Shown: positions 8,439-16,910 of the stretch, piece by piece | How positions within the stretch are numbered: position 1 is the first letter of the stretch | Layout: each line of letters opens with the position of its first letter | Source: Dysgonomonas sp. UBA5412 | Lineage (GTDB): Bacteria; Bacteroidota; Bacteroidia; Bacteroidales; Dysgonomonadaceae | Direction of reading: 5' to 3' | Length of the DNA stretch: 64,000 bases | Assembly: GCA_002409595.1 (NCBI GenBank) | Contig: DHNQ01000027.1 | Span: forward strand, 74,315 to 138,314 | The notes under the pieces: generated by a model | Told to the model about the DNA's origin: nothing | Databases searched by the model: none | The model's input: only the letters and a program-made list of their open reading frames with translations | Translations under genes and position numbers: made by a program

Positions 8439-10064
8439 CTATTTTGCCAGACTTTCAAAAACCCTAGCCATCGCTTCTGCACCCGGATCAGGAATACCCG
8501 ATAATAACTCTTCGGGAACATAAGAAGATCGACCGAAATGAGTCTTCTTTATGTTCTTAGTATTGTCAGCACCCTTGCGGGCTGCATTGGCAGCTTCCTG
8601 CAAAGAGCCTCCTTGTGCCAATGTTTCGAAAGCCGGTTCCAGTGAATCTATCATTGTGCGATCGCCTAATTTTGCACCGCCATATTGTTTCATTTTGTCC
8701 AAACCGCCTAAAAGAGCCTTGCCCCAATCGTTTGTTTCTTCATATACATTCGCCGCTCCGGTAAACATGATCGACATAAGCACCCCGCTAGATCCTCCTG
8801 CCTCACGAGAAAAGATACGGCCGATAGATTCTAACAGTTCCTTTCCATTCTTATATGGTAGCTTGTCAGACAGAGACAATATAGTCTTGGATGCTAAAGC
8901 AAATGTAGCTCCGGCATCACCATCGCCCACTTTGGCATCGAGGCTATTAATATCGTGTTCGATAGCAATAAAAGCCTTAGCTGCCTTTTCTACTAAAGAG
9001 CGGGCAGGAGTATTTTCAGAAGGCTTGTACGGCAACATCTCTGTCAGAACAGGAGAAGTTATGCTTGCAGGCTCAGCAAAACGATGAGCGTTGATCCATG
9101 CAGCAGGTTCTGCGTCGGCAAGCAAAGCTTTTTCTATTTCATCAGTCAACTTCAATGCCGATAAAGAGAAGCCGGACATATTAAGAGCCGTCATAAATGA
9201 TGACGGACCTACAATATATTTCACCTTCTTAGCCAAAGTAGTCTTTCTGAATGCGTTTACCAATATATTCATTTCTATTGGAGTCACTGTTCCCAGATTA
9301 TTGATCAGAATAGCATATTCCGCGTTAGCATCCGTCAATTGACTATTCAAACGATCGGCTGTTAATTGCATCAACTGATCGGCATTTGTATATTTTACAA
9401 TTTCCGCACCGGGTTCGCCATGTATACCCAAACCTAATTCAGCCTGAGTTTCATTTAATCTCGATTCTCCTTCTCTTCCAAAGATTTGACATTCGGTAAG
9501 AGCCAACCCTATTGAAGCAGTATTATCTGCGACCAAACGGGCTATACGGGCAACCTCTTCGAGCGGCTTTCCCTCAGCAGCAAGTTGTCCTGCGATTTTA
9601 TGTACAAATAAAGTTCCGGCAATACCTCTCTTTTTCACATCGCTACCGAGAGCAATATCATCGCCTACGGTTATTGTCTCTACTTTATATCCTAAGGCTC
9701 TGGCTTGCTCTACTGCCAAACCAAAATTGAGCCGGTCGCCGGTATAATTCTTTATGATAAGCAGACATCCGGCATCACCCGTAACAGCCATAATAGCCGA
9801 CAATACAGCATCGACGGTCGGTGAAGCAAATATATCTCCGCAAACGGCTGCGGTGAGCATGCCTTCTCCTACGAAACCTGCATGTGTGGGTTCATGTCCC
9901 GATCCTCCACCCGATACGAGTGCTACACGAGATTTGTCCCAATCTTTGCGGACTACAACTCGTATTTCGGGAAAGCTGTCAAGCTTAGCCAACTTATCAT
10001 TTGCCAACAATCCATCAATGGATTCACTGACTATGTCTTGTGTTTGATTAATAAATGCTTTCAT
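8439..10064 (-). CDS. dhaK: Dihydroxyacetone (glycerone) kinase, fused DhaK-DhaL type
   Basis: A 541-residue single-chain ATP-dependent kinase that phosphorylates dihydroxyacetone to DHAP. The N-terminal DAK1 domain shows SGGGSGHEPTHAGFVGEGML (about residues 51-70) and the substrate-binding histidine at about 215 in GIHGEPG. The C-terminal DAK2 domain (from about residue 360) has the metal-nucleotide site DAKVGDGDAG and the glycine-rich REAGGSSGVL loop. It matches the length of the Citrobacter-type enzyme rather than the split PTS-dependent form. It starts 24 bp after the nfo stop and is probably cotranscribed with it. No glycerol dehydrogenase is visible nearby. Confidence 0.92.
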   Translation of the reverse strand: MKAFINQTQDIVSESIDGLLANDKLAKLDSFPEIRVVVRKDWDKSRVALVSGGGSGHEPTHAGFVGEGMLTAAVCGDIFASPTVDAVLSAIMAVTGDAGCLLIIKNYTGDRLNFGLAVEQARALGYKVETITVGDDIALGSDVKKRGIAGTLFVHKIAGQLAAEGKPLEEVARIARLVADNTASIGLALTECQIFGREGESRLNETQAELGLGIHGEPGAEIVKYTNADQLMQLTADRLNSQLTDANAEYAILINNLGTVTPIEMNILVNAFRKTTLAKKVKYIVGPSSFMTALNMSGFSLSALKLTDEIEKALLADAEPAAWINAHRFAEPASITSPVLTEMLPYKPSENTPARSLVEKAAKAFIAIEHDINSLDAKVGDGDAGATFALASKTILSLSDKLPYKNGKELLESIGRIFSREAGGSSGVLMSIMFTGAANVYEETNDWGKALLGGLDKMKQYGGAKLGDRTMIDSLEPAFETLAQGGSLQEAANAARKGADNTKNIKKTHFGRSSYVPEELLSGIPDPGAEAMARVFESLAK

Positions 10065-10088
10065 GACAATTGGTATTTTGATATTATA

Positions 10089-10922
10089 TTATTCTGTATA
10101 TGCTTTGCGAAGAAGGTCGATTTCTTGAGCATAGCCATCTAATTCGTTTGGTGTTTCAAGATAGAAAGGCAGATGACATAATCGGGGATGGTTTATTATC
10201 TTCACAAAGGTGGGTAGCCCGATACTCCCTTCTCCTATTTTTTGATGTCGGTCTTTATGACTCTTAAACGGATTCATGCTATCATTGAGATGTATGGCAT
10301 GCAGACGATCGAGTCCTATCGTTTTGTCAAAATCGGCAAGAACGCCTTCCAAATCATTTACGATATCATATCCGGCATCATAAATATGGCAGGTATCAAG
10401 ACAAACTCCTATTTTTTCCTTGCACTTTACTCCATCAATAATCAATCTCAATTCTTCGAAAGTACGTCCGACTTCACTTCCTTTTCCCGCCATCGTTTCA
10501 AGTAAAACGATAGTAGTTTGATCAGGGAGCATAACAGCGTTAAGTCCTTCGATAATGAAATTTATACCAACGTCAACTCCTTGTCCGGTATGACTACCGG
10601 GGTGGAAATTATATAAATGGCAGGGTAAGAGTTTCATTCGAGCCAAATCATCAGCCATCATTTCCTGTGCAAACTTACGCGTTTTAGGATCTGATGAACA
10701 GAGATTCAGTGTATAAGGAGCATGTGCCAACAAAGGAGCAAAATTATGTTCCTTTACCAAAGCGGATAATGCTTCTGCATCTTTAGGATCAATAGCCTTG
10801 GCTGAACCTCCTCGCGGATTACGGGTAAAAAACTGAAATGTATTTGCTTTTATCTTTAAAGCATCTCTACCCATAGCTTCGTAGCCCTTGGATAGAGATA
10901 AGTGACATCCTATATTTAGCAT
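10089..10922 (-). CDS. nfo: Deoxyribonuclease IV (endonuclease IV)
   Basis: A 277-residue AP endonuclease of base-excision repair with the TIM-barrel Zn enzyme signatures: GCHLSLSKGY at the N-terminus, the NFHPGSHTG zinc-ligand motif, LETMAGKGSEVG and VCLDTCHIYDAGYD, and the C-terminal FYLETPNE. Length matches E. coli Nfo. A -7-like TATCTTTG lies on the minus strand at 10948-10941, 18 bp before the start, but its -33 element is weak. It leads a probable two-gene unit with dhaK. Confidence 0.95.
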   Translation of the reverse strand: MLNIGCHLSLSKGYEAMGRDALKIKANTFQFFTRNPRGGSAKAIDPKDAEALSALVKEHNFAPLLAHAPYTLNLCSSDPKTRKFAQEMMADDLARMKLLPCHLYNFHPGSHTGQGVDVGINFIIEGLNAVMLPDQTTIVLLETMAGKGSEVGRTFEELRLIIDGVKCKEKIGVCLDTCHIYDAGYDIVNDLEGVLADFDKTIGLDRLHAIHLNDSMNPFKSHKDRHQKIGEGSIGLPTFVKIINHPRLCHLPFYLETPNELDGYAQEIDLLRKAYTE

Positions 10923-10990
10923 TGTTGTTGTGTTTTAATTCAAAGATAAGTAATTATTCTTGTCATTAAAACACAAGCTATGATAAGTTA

Positions 10991-12163
10991 TTAAAGGTTA
11001 TGATCATTTAACTCTGAATCTTTCTTCAACACAAAGTTGAGCCAAGTGTAACCTATTATACCGGCAAGAATGGATGTTAGCATAATGATCAGTTTCGCAG
11101 CATTTTCGATTTCCGGATAGTCAGCGAACGATAGTAATGTGATAAATATGGACATCGTAAAGCCAACACCTCCGATAAGCCCAACACCAAATATTTCTTT
11201 CCAATTTGTATCTTCAGGCAATTTAGCCATTTTGGTTTTAACACTTAAATAACTAAAGAGTGTAATACCAATCGGTTTTCCAACCAAAAGCCCAAGTATA
11301 ATACCCATTGCAAATGGTTCTCCTAATGATTGATCCCATTTACCTTCTATATTGATAGCCATATTTGCTAATGCAAAGATAGGTAGGATGATATAGGCTA
11401 CCGGATAATGCAGCCAATTTTGCATTCTTACAGACAAGCAGTTTTTATCATTCTTTCTGAAAGGAATGGTTACAGCCAACAGAATACCGGCAAGTGTAGC
11501 GTGTACACCTGAGTTTAGCATAAAATACCACATGGCAATACCTCCTATCAGATAGGGGGCTAGGTGTGTGACATTAAATTTCCTATTCAACAACAATAAG
11601 ATAACAAATATACTGAGTGCAAGTGTAAGATATATCCAAGCTAGAGACTCGGTATAGAACAAGACTATAACAATTATCCCCCCAACGTCGTCTAATATAG
11701 AGAATGCGGTTAAGAAGATTTTAAGACCGAATGGGACTCGTTTGCTAAACAAGGATAGGATGGCTAAAGTAAATGCCAAATCGGTAGCAATAGGGATACC
11801 AAAACCGTTTTGAGTATCTAAGCCCCAGTTGAAATACAGATATATGAGTGCGGGAACAATCATTCCTCCAAGCGCTCCTGAAATAGGCAATAGGGCGGTG
11901 CGCCATGATGAGAGTTCTCCATCTTCTACTTCATTCATAATTTCCAAACCTACCATCATGAAAAAGATAGCCATTAGCCCATCATTAATCCATTGCGTGA
12001 TTGTATGTCCGCCAATATCTTTATGCCAGAAATTAAGATAATCATCGCCAACGGTTGCATTTGTTATGAGTAGAGAGGCAAAAGTACAGACAAAAAGAAG
12101 TAGCCCTCCTGATTTTTCACTTTCTATAAAATCTTTTAATCTATTGGCGACAAGTTTAACCAT
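10991..12163 (-). CDS. nhaA: Na+/H+ antiporter NhaA
   Basis: A 390-residue inner-membrane antiporter with about 12 hydrophobic segments. The ion-binding motif PIATDLAFTLAILSLF (near residue 130) carries the conserved aspartate, and FSILDDVGGIIVIVLFY carries the second acidic pair. Length equals E. coli NhaA. It exchanges external protons for cytoplasmic Na+ or Li+ in pH and salt homeostasis. It is monocistronic with a strong promoter 227 bp upstream, leaving an unusually long untranslated leader. Confidence 0.95.
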   Translation of the reverse strand: MVKLVANRLKDFIESEKSGGLLLFVCTFASLLITNATVGDDYLNFWHKDIGGHTITQWINDGLMAIFFMMVGLEIMNEVEDGELSSWRTALLPISGALGGMIVPALIYLYFNWGLDTQNGFGIPIATDLAFTLAILSLFSKRVPFGLKIFLTAFSILDDVGGIIVIVLFYTESLAWIYLTLALSIFVILLLLNRKFNVTHLAPYLIGGIAMWYFMLNSGVHATLAGILLAVTIPFRKNDKNCLSVRMQNWLHYPVAYIILPIFALANMAINIEGKWDQSLGEPFAMGIILGLLVGKPIGITLFSYLSVKTKMAKLPEDTNWKEIFGVGLIGGVGFTMSIFITLLSFADYPEIENAAKLIIMLTSILAGIIGYTWLNFVLKKDSELNDHNL

Positions 12164-12389
12164 AGTTAGCTGAATGTATTATTTTTTTAATTCTTAAATA
12201 AGGAATACTTAGTTGATAACGAACCAATATCTGTCTAGTAATGGTATAAGGTTGTGGAATGTATCTTCAGAAACCAAGAAACAACATTTTATATTATAGA
12301 AAATCTTGTTTTAACTTTCAAACATCGGATTGCCCAACTCAGAATGAGTTATCATTGAATGATGTATATCAATAAGTATAAACAGACTG

Positions 12390-12420
12390 CAAAGATATAA
12401 AAAAAGCAGGAGTTAACAAA
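12390..12420 (-). promoter_or_regulatory. nhaA promoter
   Basis: On the minus strand TTTG (12420-12417), exactly 19 bp, then TATCTTTG (12397-12390), a full match to the Bacteroidota consensus. Transcription should start near 12383, about 220 nt before the nhaA ATG. Confidence 0.75.
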
Positions 12421-12448
12421 CTCTAATTTATTAATTGATCTGAAAAAC

Positions 12449-12479
12449 AAAAGGATACCTTTAACTAAAGCATCCTTTT
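12449..12479 (-). terminator. Terminator after ahpF
   Basis: AAAAGGAT (12449-12456) pairs with ATCCTTTT (12472-12479), and an inner CTTT/AAAG pairing extends the stem. On the minus strand it is followed by TGTTTTTC. It begins 15 bp after the ahpF stop. Confidence 0.7.
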
Positions 12480-12493
12480 ATTATAATTATATC

Positions 12494-14059
12494 TTAATTA
12501 GTAACATTCCAGACATTGCCACGTATACGATCTTCAAATGCAGATAAAGAGGCTTTAGCTCCTTCTCCCATTGATATAATAATCTGTTTGTAAGGAACTG
12601 TCGTCACATCTCCTGCTGCGTAAACACCCGACACATTAGTACGGCAATGAGTATCTATTTCGATTTCGCCGAATCGGTTGGTATTAACAAAATCTTTGAA
12701 TACGCCACTGTTTGCCGCCAGACCTATCTGAACAAAGATTCCATCAAGTGAGATAATGCGTTCTTCATCTGTTGCTCTATCTTTAACTTTCAATCCGGTA
12801 ACTTTTTCATTACCGAGAACCTCAGTCGTCTGGGTATTTAATATTATTTCTACATTAGGCAGGCTTCTGGCTTTATTCTGAAGAACAGTATCAGCCTTTA
12901 GTTCTTCCATAAATTCGAATACGGTAACCTTAGAGCAAATGCCGGCTAAATCTATTGCTGCTTCTATACCCGAATTTCCACCTCCGATAACGGCTACATG
13001 CTTTCCTTTGTAGAATGGCCCATCGCAATGAGGACAGAAGGCAACCCCTTTTCCGATATATTCAGACTCACCGGGTATATTTAATTTTCGCCAACTTGCA
13101 CCGGTAGCTATAATTAATGCAGGAGTAATGAATTGTTCTCCACCATTTACATGAATAAGCTTATTATTATCTTCAACCTTTTCTACTTTTTCTACTTTAC
13201 GATGCTCCAGCAAATCGATAGGATAATCCTGCATATGCTTTTTAAGGTTATTAGACAACCCTTCTCCGGTAGTCTTACTTACCGATATAAGGTTCTCTAT
13301 ACCGACAGTTTCTTTAACCTGTCCTCCGATACGTTCTGCCAACAATCCAACCTTCAAGCCTTTGCGTGCTGAATATATAGCAGCCGAACAACCTGCAGGT
13401 CCGCCACCGATTACGATAACATCATATTTTTTAACTTCACCACCGGACGATGAAGTCTCCGATCCATACTTATCTTCTAGTTTAGCCAACAATTCAGCAA
13501 AGTCACCTCTACCTACATGTATAAGTTTACCATCGGCAAAAACTGCAGGAACTCCTTGTAATTTTAAAGCATCTACTTCTTCTTGATTGATAGCACCATC
13601 AACCATTTCGTGACTTATATCGGGATTCGATATTGCCATTATATTAAGTGCCTGCACTATATCCGGACAGTTGGTACAAGTTAAAGAAACATAAGTGGTC
13701 AATTTGATAGGACCTTTCAAGGCTTTAACTCTGTTTAAGATAAATCCGTCAGGAATATTTTTCCCTTTACCATCACTATTTAATATCGCTAAGAGTAAAG
13801 ATGTAAATTCGTGTCCGTTTGGTATCCCTCTAAATTTTATACCTGTATCTACTCCATCTTTTAAGATCGAAAATTCCAATCCGTTACCTTCACTTATCTG
13901 ATTTGACAGTTTGGGTGAACAGGCAACAACATCTGCCAAAAGCTCTAATAGTTCGGTACGACTTTCATGCTGTTCCGAAACTTTTATATCAAATGTATAT
14001 TGAGATTTTAGATCTGCAAAAAGAGACTGTAATTGTTCTTTCAACGATGTATCTAACAT
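12494..14059 (-). CDS. ahpF: Alkyl hydroperoxide reductase subunit F
   Basis: A 521-residue flavoprotein that passes electrons from NADH to AhpC. The N-terminal thioredoxin-like tandem domain (about residues 1-200) carries the transfer disulfide CTNC at 128-131. The thioredoxin-reductase-like part starts with VIVIGGGPAGCSAAIYSA (FAD), has the redox-active CPHC near 342-345, a second dinucleotide site AVIGGGNSGIEAA (NADH) and the terminal AAGDVTT FAD motif. Length matches E. coli AhpF. It lies 60 bp downstream of ahpC with a terminator in between, so ahpF probably depends on read-through and is made at lower level than AhpC. Confidence 0.96.
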   Translation of the reverse strand: MLDTSLKEQLQSLFADLKSQYTFDIKVSEQHESRTELLELLADVVACSPKLSNQISEGNGLEFSILKDGVDTGIKFRGIPNGHEFTSLLLAILNSDGKGKNIPDGFILNRVKALKGPIKLTTYVSLTCTNCPDIVQALNIMAISNPDISHEMVDGAINQEEVDALKLQGVPAVFADGKLIHVGRGDFAELLAKLEDKYGSETSSSGGEVKKYDVIVIGGGPAGCSAAIYSARKGLKVGLLAERIGGQVKETVGIENLISVSKTTGEGLSNNLKKHMQDYPIDLLEHRKVEKVEKVEDNNKLIHVNGGEQFITPALIIATGASWRKLNIPGESEYIGKGVAFCPHCDGPFYKGKHVAVIGGGNSGIEAAIDLAGICSKVTVFEFMEELKADTVLQNKARSLPNVEIILNTQTTEVLGNEKVTGLKVKDRATDEERIISLDGIFVQIGLAANSGVFKDFVNTNRFGEIEIDTHCRTNVSGVYAAGDVTTVPYKQIIISMGEGAKASLSAFEDRIRGNVWNVTN

Positions 14060-14080
14060 ATTTTATTCTGTATAAATTAT

Positions 14081-14108
14081 AAAAAAAGACCGGCTTCAGA
14101 CCGGTCTT
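14081..14108 (-). terminator. Terminator or attenuating hairpin between ahpC and ahpF
   Basis: AAGACCGG (14086-14093) and CCGGTCTT (14101-14108) form a perfect 8-bp stem with a 7-nt loop. On the minus strand it is followed by seven T residues. Its position inside the ahpCF unit suggests partial termination that sets AhpC above AhpF. Confidence 0.85.
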
Positions 14109-14119
14109 AAATTCTTTAC

Positions 14120-14686
14120 TTAAATTTTACCAACCAAGTCTATACTAGGCTTCAAAGTCTGTTCTCCTTTTTTCCATTTAGCAGGACAAACTTCACCGTC
14201 GTGAGTTGCAACAAATTGAGCTGCCTCAACTTTACGTACCAATTCGTCTGCATTACGTCCGATACCATTATCATGAATTTCGGCAATCTTAACTTGTCCT
14301 TCAGGGTTTATCAAGAACGTACCTCTATAAGCCATTCCTTCTTCTTCGATCATCACACCAAATGCGCGGCTAAGAACACCTACTGTATCTGCTAACATAG
14401 GATATTTAATCTTACGAATGCTTTCTGACGCATCATGCCATGCTTTGTGTACGAAATGAGAATCAGTACTTACTGAGTAAACCTCAACACCCATTGCTTG
14501 CAATTGATCGTATTTTTCAGCAACGTCTACAAGTTCAGTCGGACAAACAAATGTAAAGTCGGCAGGATAGAAGAAAAATATTGCCCATTTTCCTTTTACA
14601 TCTTCGTGAGATATAGTCTTAAAATCGCCATTGTGATAAGCTTGTACTTTAAATTCTGGTAATTGTAAATTAATGATTGGTTGCAT
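14120..14686 (-). CDS. ahpC: Peroxiredoxin, alkyl hydroperoxide reductase subunit C
   Basis: A 188-residue typical 2-Cys peroxiredoxin. The peroxidatic cysteine is C48 in PADFTFVCPTE, and the resolving cysteine is C167 in GEVCPAKW near the C-terminus. It reduces hydrogen peroxide and organic peroxides in the cytoplasm and is recycled by AhpF encoded just downstream. It is preceded by a strong promoter at 14739-14769 with a leader of about 45 nt. Peroxide control through OxyR is usual for this family in Bacteroides, but I see no recognisable OxyR gene in the window. Confidence 0.97.
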   Translation of the reverse strand: MQPIINLQLPEFKVQAYHNGDFKTISHEDVKGKWAIFFFYPADFTFVCPTELVDVAEKYDQLQAMGVEVYSVSTDSHFVHKAWHDASESIRKIKYPMLADTVGVLSRAFGVMIEEEGMAYRGTFLINPEGQVKIAEIHDNGIGRNADELVRKVEAAQFVATHDGEVCPAKWKKGEQTLKPSIDLVGKI

Positions 14687-14738
14687 AATAACTGTTTTTT
14701 ATATTAATATTAAAAGATAAATTTCATTTATAACAATG

Positions 14739-14769
14739 CAAATGTATATAGTTTTTATTTATAAACAAA
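14739..14769 (-). promoter_or_regulatory. ahpC promoter
   Basis: On the minus strand TTTG (14769-14766), 19 bp, TACATTTG (14746-14739). This is a full match to the Bacteroidota consensus with correct spacing. Confidence 0.75.
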
Positions 14770-14946
14770 AACATCGAATATAAATTATATCTATAACTAA
14801 GAAATAATTATACAAATAAACTATTACATATTTACATCATAAAGAATGTAACATATTAAAGAATAAACTCTTTTCTTTATAAACAAGGTTAGAATTAAGC
14901 TTAAATTTAAATTTGTATTTTTGTAATAATTTTAAATATTATAGGC

Positions 14947-15837
14947 ATGGATTTCCGTTTAAATGTGTTTCTTTCGGTAGCGCATAATTTAAATTTCTCA
15001 AGGGCTGCAAATGAGCTTCATATATCGCAACCCGCTATTTCGCGCCACATAAAGGAACTGGAAGAAACCTATAAAATACAGTTCTTTGACAGATCTAAGG
15101 GAAAGATACGTCTAACTCCGGCAGGTGAGATTCTGCTAAAACGTGCTGAAGAGATAGCGGAAAAATATAAATGTCTACAAGAAGACCTTAATTCATTGAC
15201 CGGAACTCTTAGCGGTGAATTGCGAATAGGAGCCAGCACAACTATTGCTCAATATCTATTGCCTCCATTGATTGCACAATTCATATCCATATATCCTGAT
15301 GTACATCTATCTCTTCTTTCGGGAAATACGGAACAGATAGAACAGATGCTGGAAGATCTGAAAATAGATATCGGGCTAATTGAAGGTTATCATAGAAAGC
15401 CTATATTCAGATATACAGGCTTTCAACAAGACGAGTTGGTTTTAGTCACTAATATGGGAAACAAGTGCAAAGATGAAATTTCTATTGAAGAGCTTTCCTT
15501 GCTTCCTCTTCTCTTACGAGAAACGGGCTCAGGAACTCTTGAGGTGATAGAAAAAGCTTTAGCTATGCATAATAAAAAGATTTCGGACATGAATATACTT
15601 ATGCAATTGGGTAATACAGAAAGCATTAAATTATTCCTTGAAAACAATTCTTCGGTATATGCCATTATCTCTATTGCTGCTATTGCAAAGGAACTGAAAA
15701 ACAAGTCACTAAAAATAATCGACATCAAAGGCTTAGAAATGTCTCGCGAATTTGCATTTGTGATCAATCAAGGATCTCAGAATATGATACGAAAACGATT
15801 CGTTGAATTTCTGCATAGAAAAGCAAAGTATATATAA
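14947..15837 (+). CDS. LysR family transcriptional regulator
   Basis: A 296-residue LTTR. The N-terminal winged helix-turn-helix spans about residues 1-60 (FSRAANELHISQPAISRHIK), followed by a linker helix and a periplasmic-binding-protein-like effector domain (ELRIGASTTIAQYLLP onward). It lies divergent from ahpC and 81 bp upstream of a YeiH-type transporter gene on the same strand, an arrangement like yeiE-yeiH and suggesting control of that transporter. The effector domain has only one cysteine, in NKCKDE (about residue 176), so the OxyR disulfide pair is absent. A TATTTTTG at 14916-14923 may be its -7 element. The effector is unknown. Confidence 0.92.
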   Translation: MDFRLNVFLSVAHNLNFSRAANELHISQPAISRHIKELEETYKIQFFDRSKGKIRLTPAGEILLKRAEEIAEKYKCLQEDLNSLTGTLSGELRIGASTTIAQYLLPPLIAQFISIYPDVHLSLLSGNTEQIEQMLEDLKIDIGLIEGYHRKPIFRYTGFQQDELVLVTNMGNKCKDEISIEELSLLPLLLRETGSGTLEVIEKALAMHNKKISDMNILMQLGNTESIKLFLENNSSVYAIISIAAIAKELKNKSLKIIDIKGLEMSREFAFVINQGSQNMIRKRFVEFLHRKAKYI

Positions 15838-15918
15838 CAAAATGTTATAGTAGATAACTATATTATATATACAACTTACGAAATAGAAGTGTACTTTTGA
15901 ACAAAAATTCAGAATTAC

Positions 15919-16824
15919 ATGATACGTTTTATTTTCATATGCCTGCTCATAGCTTCGGCTTTTGTCTCTCCGGCCATCGGTCTCTTTGCCGGTATAATAT
16001 TTGCGATAGCACTCAAACATCCTTTTCCGAGCCATAGTAAGAAAGCATCTAAATATCTGCTACAAGTGGCAGTTGTAGGATTGGGTTTCGGTATGAATTT
16101 ACATAAATCGCTAGAAGCCGGTCGGGATGGTATGCTATTTACAATTGTTTCGGTAACCGGAGTTATGGTACTGGGTTACTTTCTTGGCAAATGGTTGAAG
16201 ATACCTCAAAAACTATCATATCTGATATCGTCAGGTACAGCCATTTGTGGTGGTAGTGCAATAGCTGCCGTATCGCCGATTGTAGAAGCCGATGATAACG
16301 AAACATCTATGTCTTTGGCTGTGATATTTACACTCAATGCAATAGCCCTCTTTATTTTCCCTCCTATAGGTCATGCTCTTGGGCTGACACAGCAACAATT
16401 TGGTTTGTGGGCTGCTATTGCGATACACGACACCAGCTCGGTAGTAGGAGCCGGAGCAACGTATGGACCGGAGGCTCTAGCTGTAGCTACAACAGTAAAG
16501 CTGACACGTGCATTGTGGATCATACCTTTATCTATTGTATCAATATTCATATTCAGAAAGAATAAAAATAAGAAGATATCAATTCCTTGGTTTATATTCT
16601 TATTTATCGTGGCAATGATAATCAATACTTATTTCAACATCCCTCATACAGTATCAGAAGTTATAACAGTTGCATCACACAAATTTCTTTCCATAACATT
16701 ATTTCTGATAGGGAGTTCTCTATCGCTGGGAGCTATAAAGGCTGTCGGAGCCAAGCCCATAGCTTTAGGTATTTCTCTTTGGATACTTATATCCGTTATT
16801 ACTCTATTTGTAGTTATGTCGTGA
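15919..16824 (+). CDS. YeiH family (UPF0324) putative membrane exporter
   Basis: A 301-residue integral membrane protein with about nine to ten hydrophobic segments. Family signatures include VAVVGLGFGMNL, SSGTAICGGSAIAAVSP near residue 110 and AIHDTSSVVGAGATYG near residue 170. The family is annotated as a putative sulfate exporter, but its substrate is not firmly established. It follows the LysR gene on the same strand and is probably its target. It converges on the GH3 gene across a shared terminator. Confidence 0.9.
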   Translation: MIRFIFICLLIASAFVSPAIGLFAGIIFAIALKHPFPSHSKKASKYLLQVAVVGLGFGMNLHKSLEAGRDGMLFTIVSVTGVMVLGYFLGKWLKIPQKLSYLISSGTAICGGSAIAAVSPIVEADDNETSMSLAVIFTLNAIALFIFPPIGHALGLTQQQFGLWAAIAIHDTSSVVGAGATYGPEALAVATTVKLTRALWIIPLSIVSIFIFRKNKNKKISIPWFIFLFIVAMIINTYFNIPHTVSEVITVASHKFLSITLFLIGSSLSLGAIKAVGAKPIALGISLWILISVITLFVVMS

Positions 16825-16849
16825 GGGAGATAAACCGATCCGAATCTAA

Positions 16850-16890
16850 AATAATAAAGGCTGCCCAAATTTAGGACAACCTTTATTATT
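16850..16890. terminator. Bidirectional terminator between the yeiH-like and GH3 genes
   Basis: AATAATAAAGG and CCTTTATTATT flank an imperfectly paired centre, giving a long AT-rich stem suited to terminate from both sides of this convergent pair. Confidence 0.75.
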
Positions 16891-16910
16891 TTATAAGAAA
16901 AAGTTTTGGT

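Larger units (their letters stand above)
12164..12493. other. Intergenic region: long nhaA leader and ahpF terminator
   Basis: The gap contains the ahpF terminator (12449-12479), the leftward nhaA promoter (12390-12420) and about 220 nt of nhaA leader. The leader has a compact inverted repeat AACTCA-GAA-TGAGTT (12336-12350) and a 14-codon ORF overlapping it (12355-12311, minus strand). I do not recognise a known riboswitch. Confidence 0.5.

Noticed and set aside
8551..9087. 178-codon open frame antisense to dhaK
   Set aside because: It is the shadow of a well-conserved kinase gene; no signal, domain or promoter supports it.
14947..15837. OxyR identity for the LysR regulator
   Set aside because: Divergent position to ahpC suggests it, but only one cysteine is present in the effector domain and the downstream YeiH gene fits another role.
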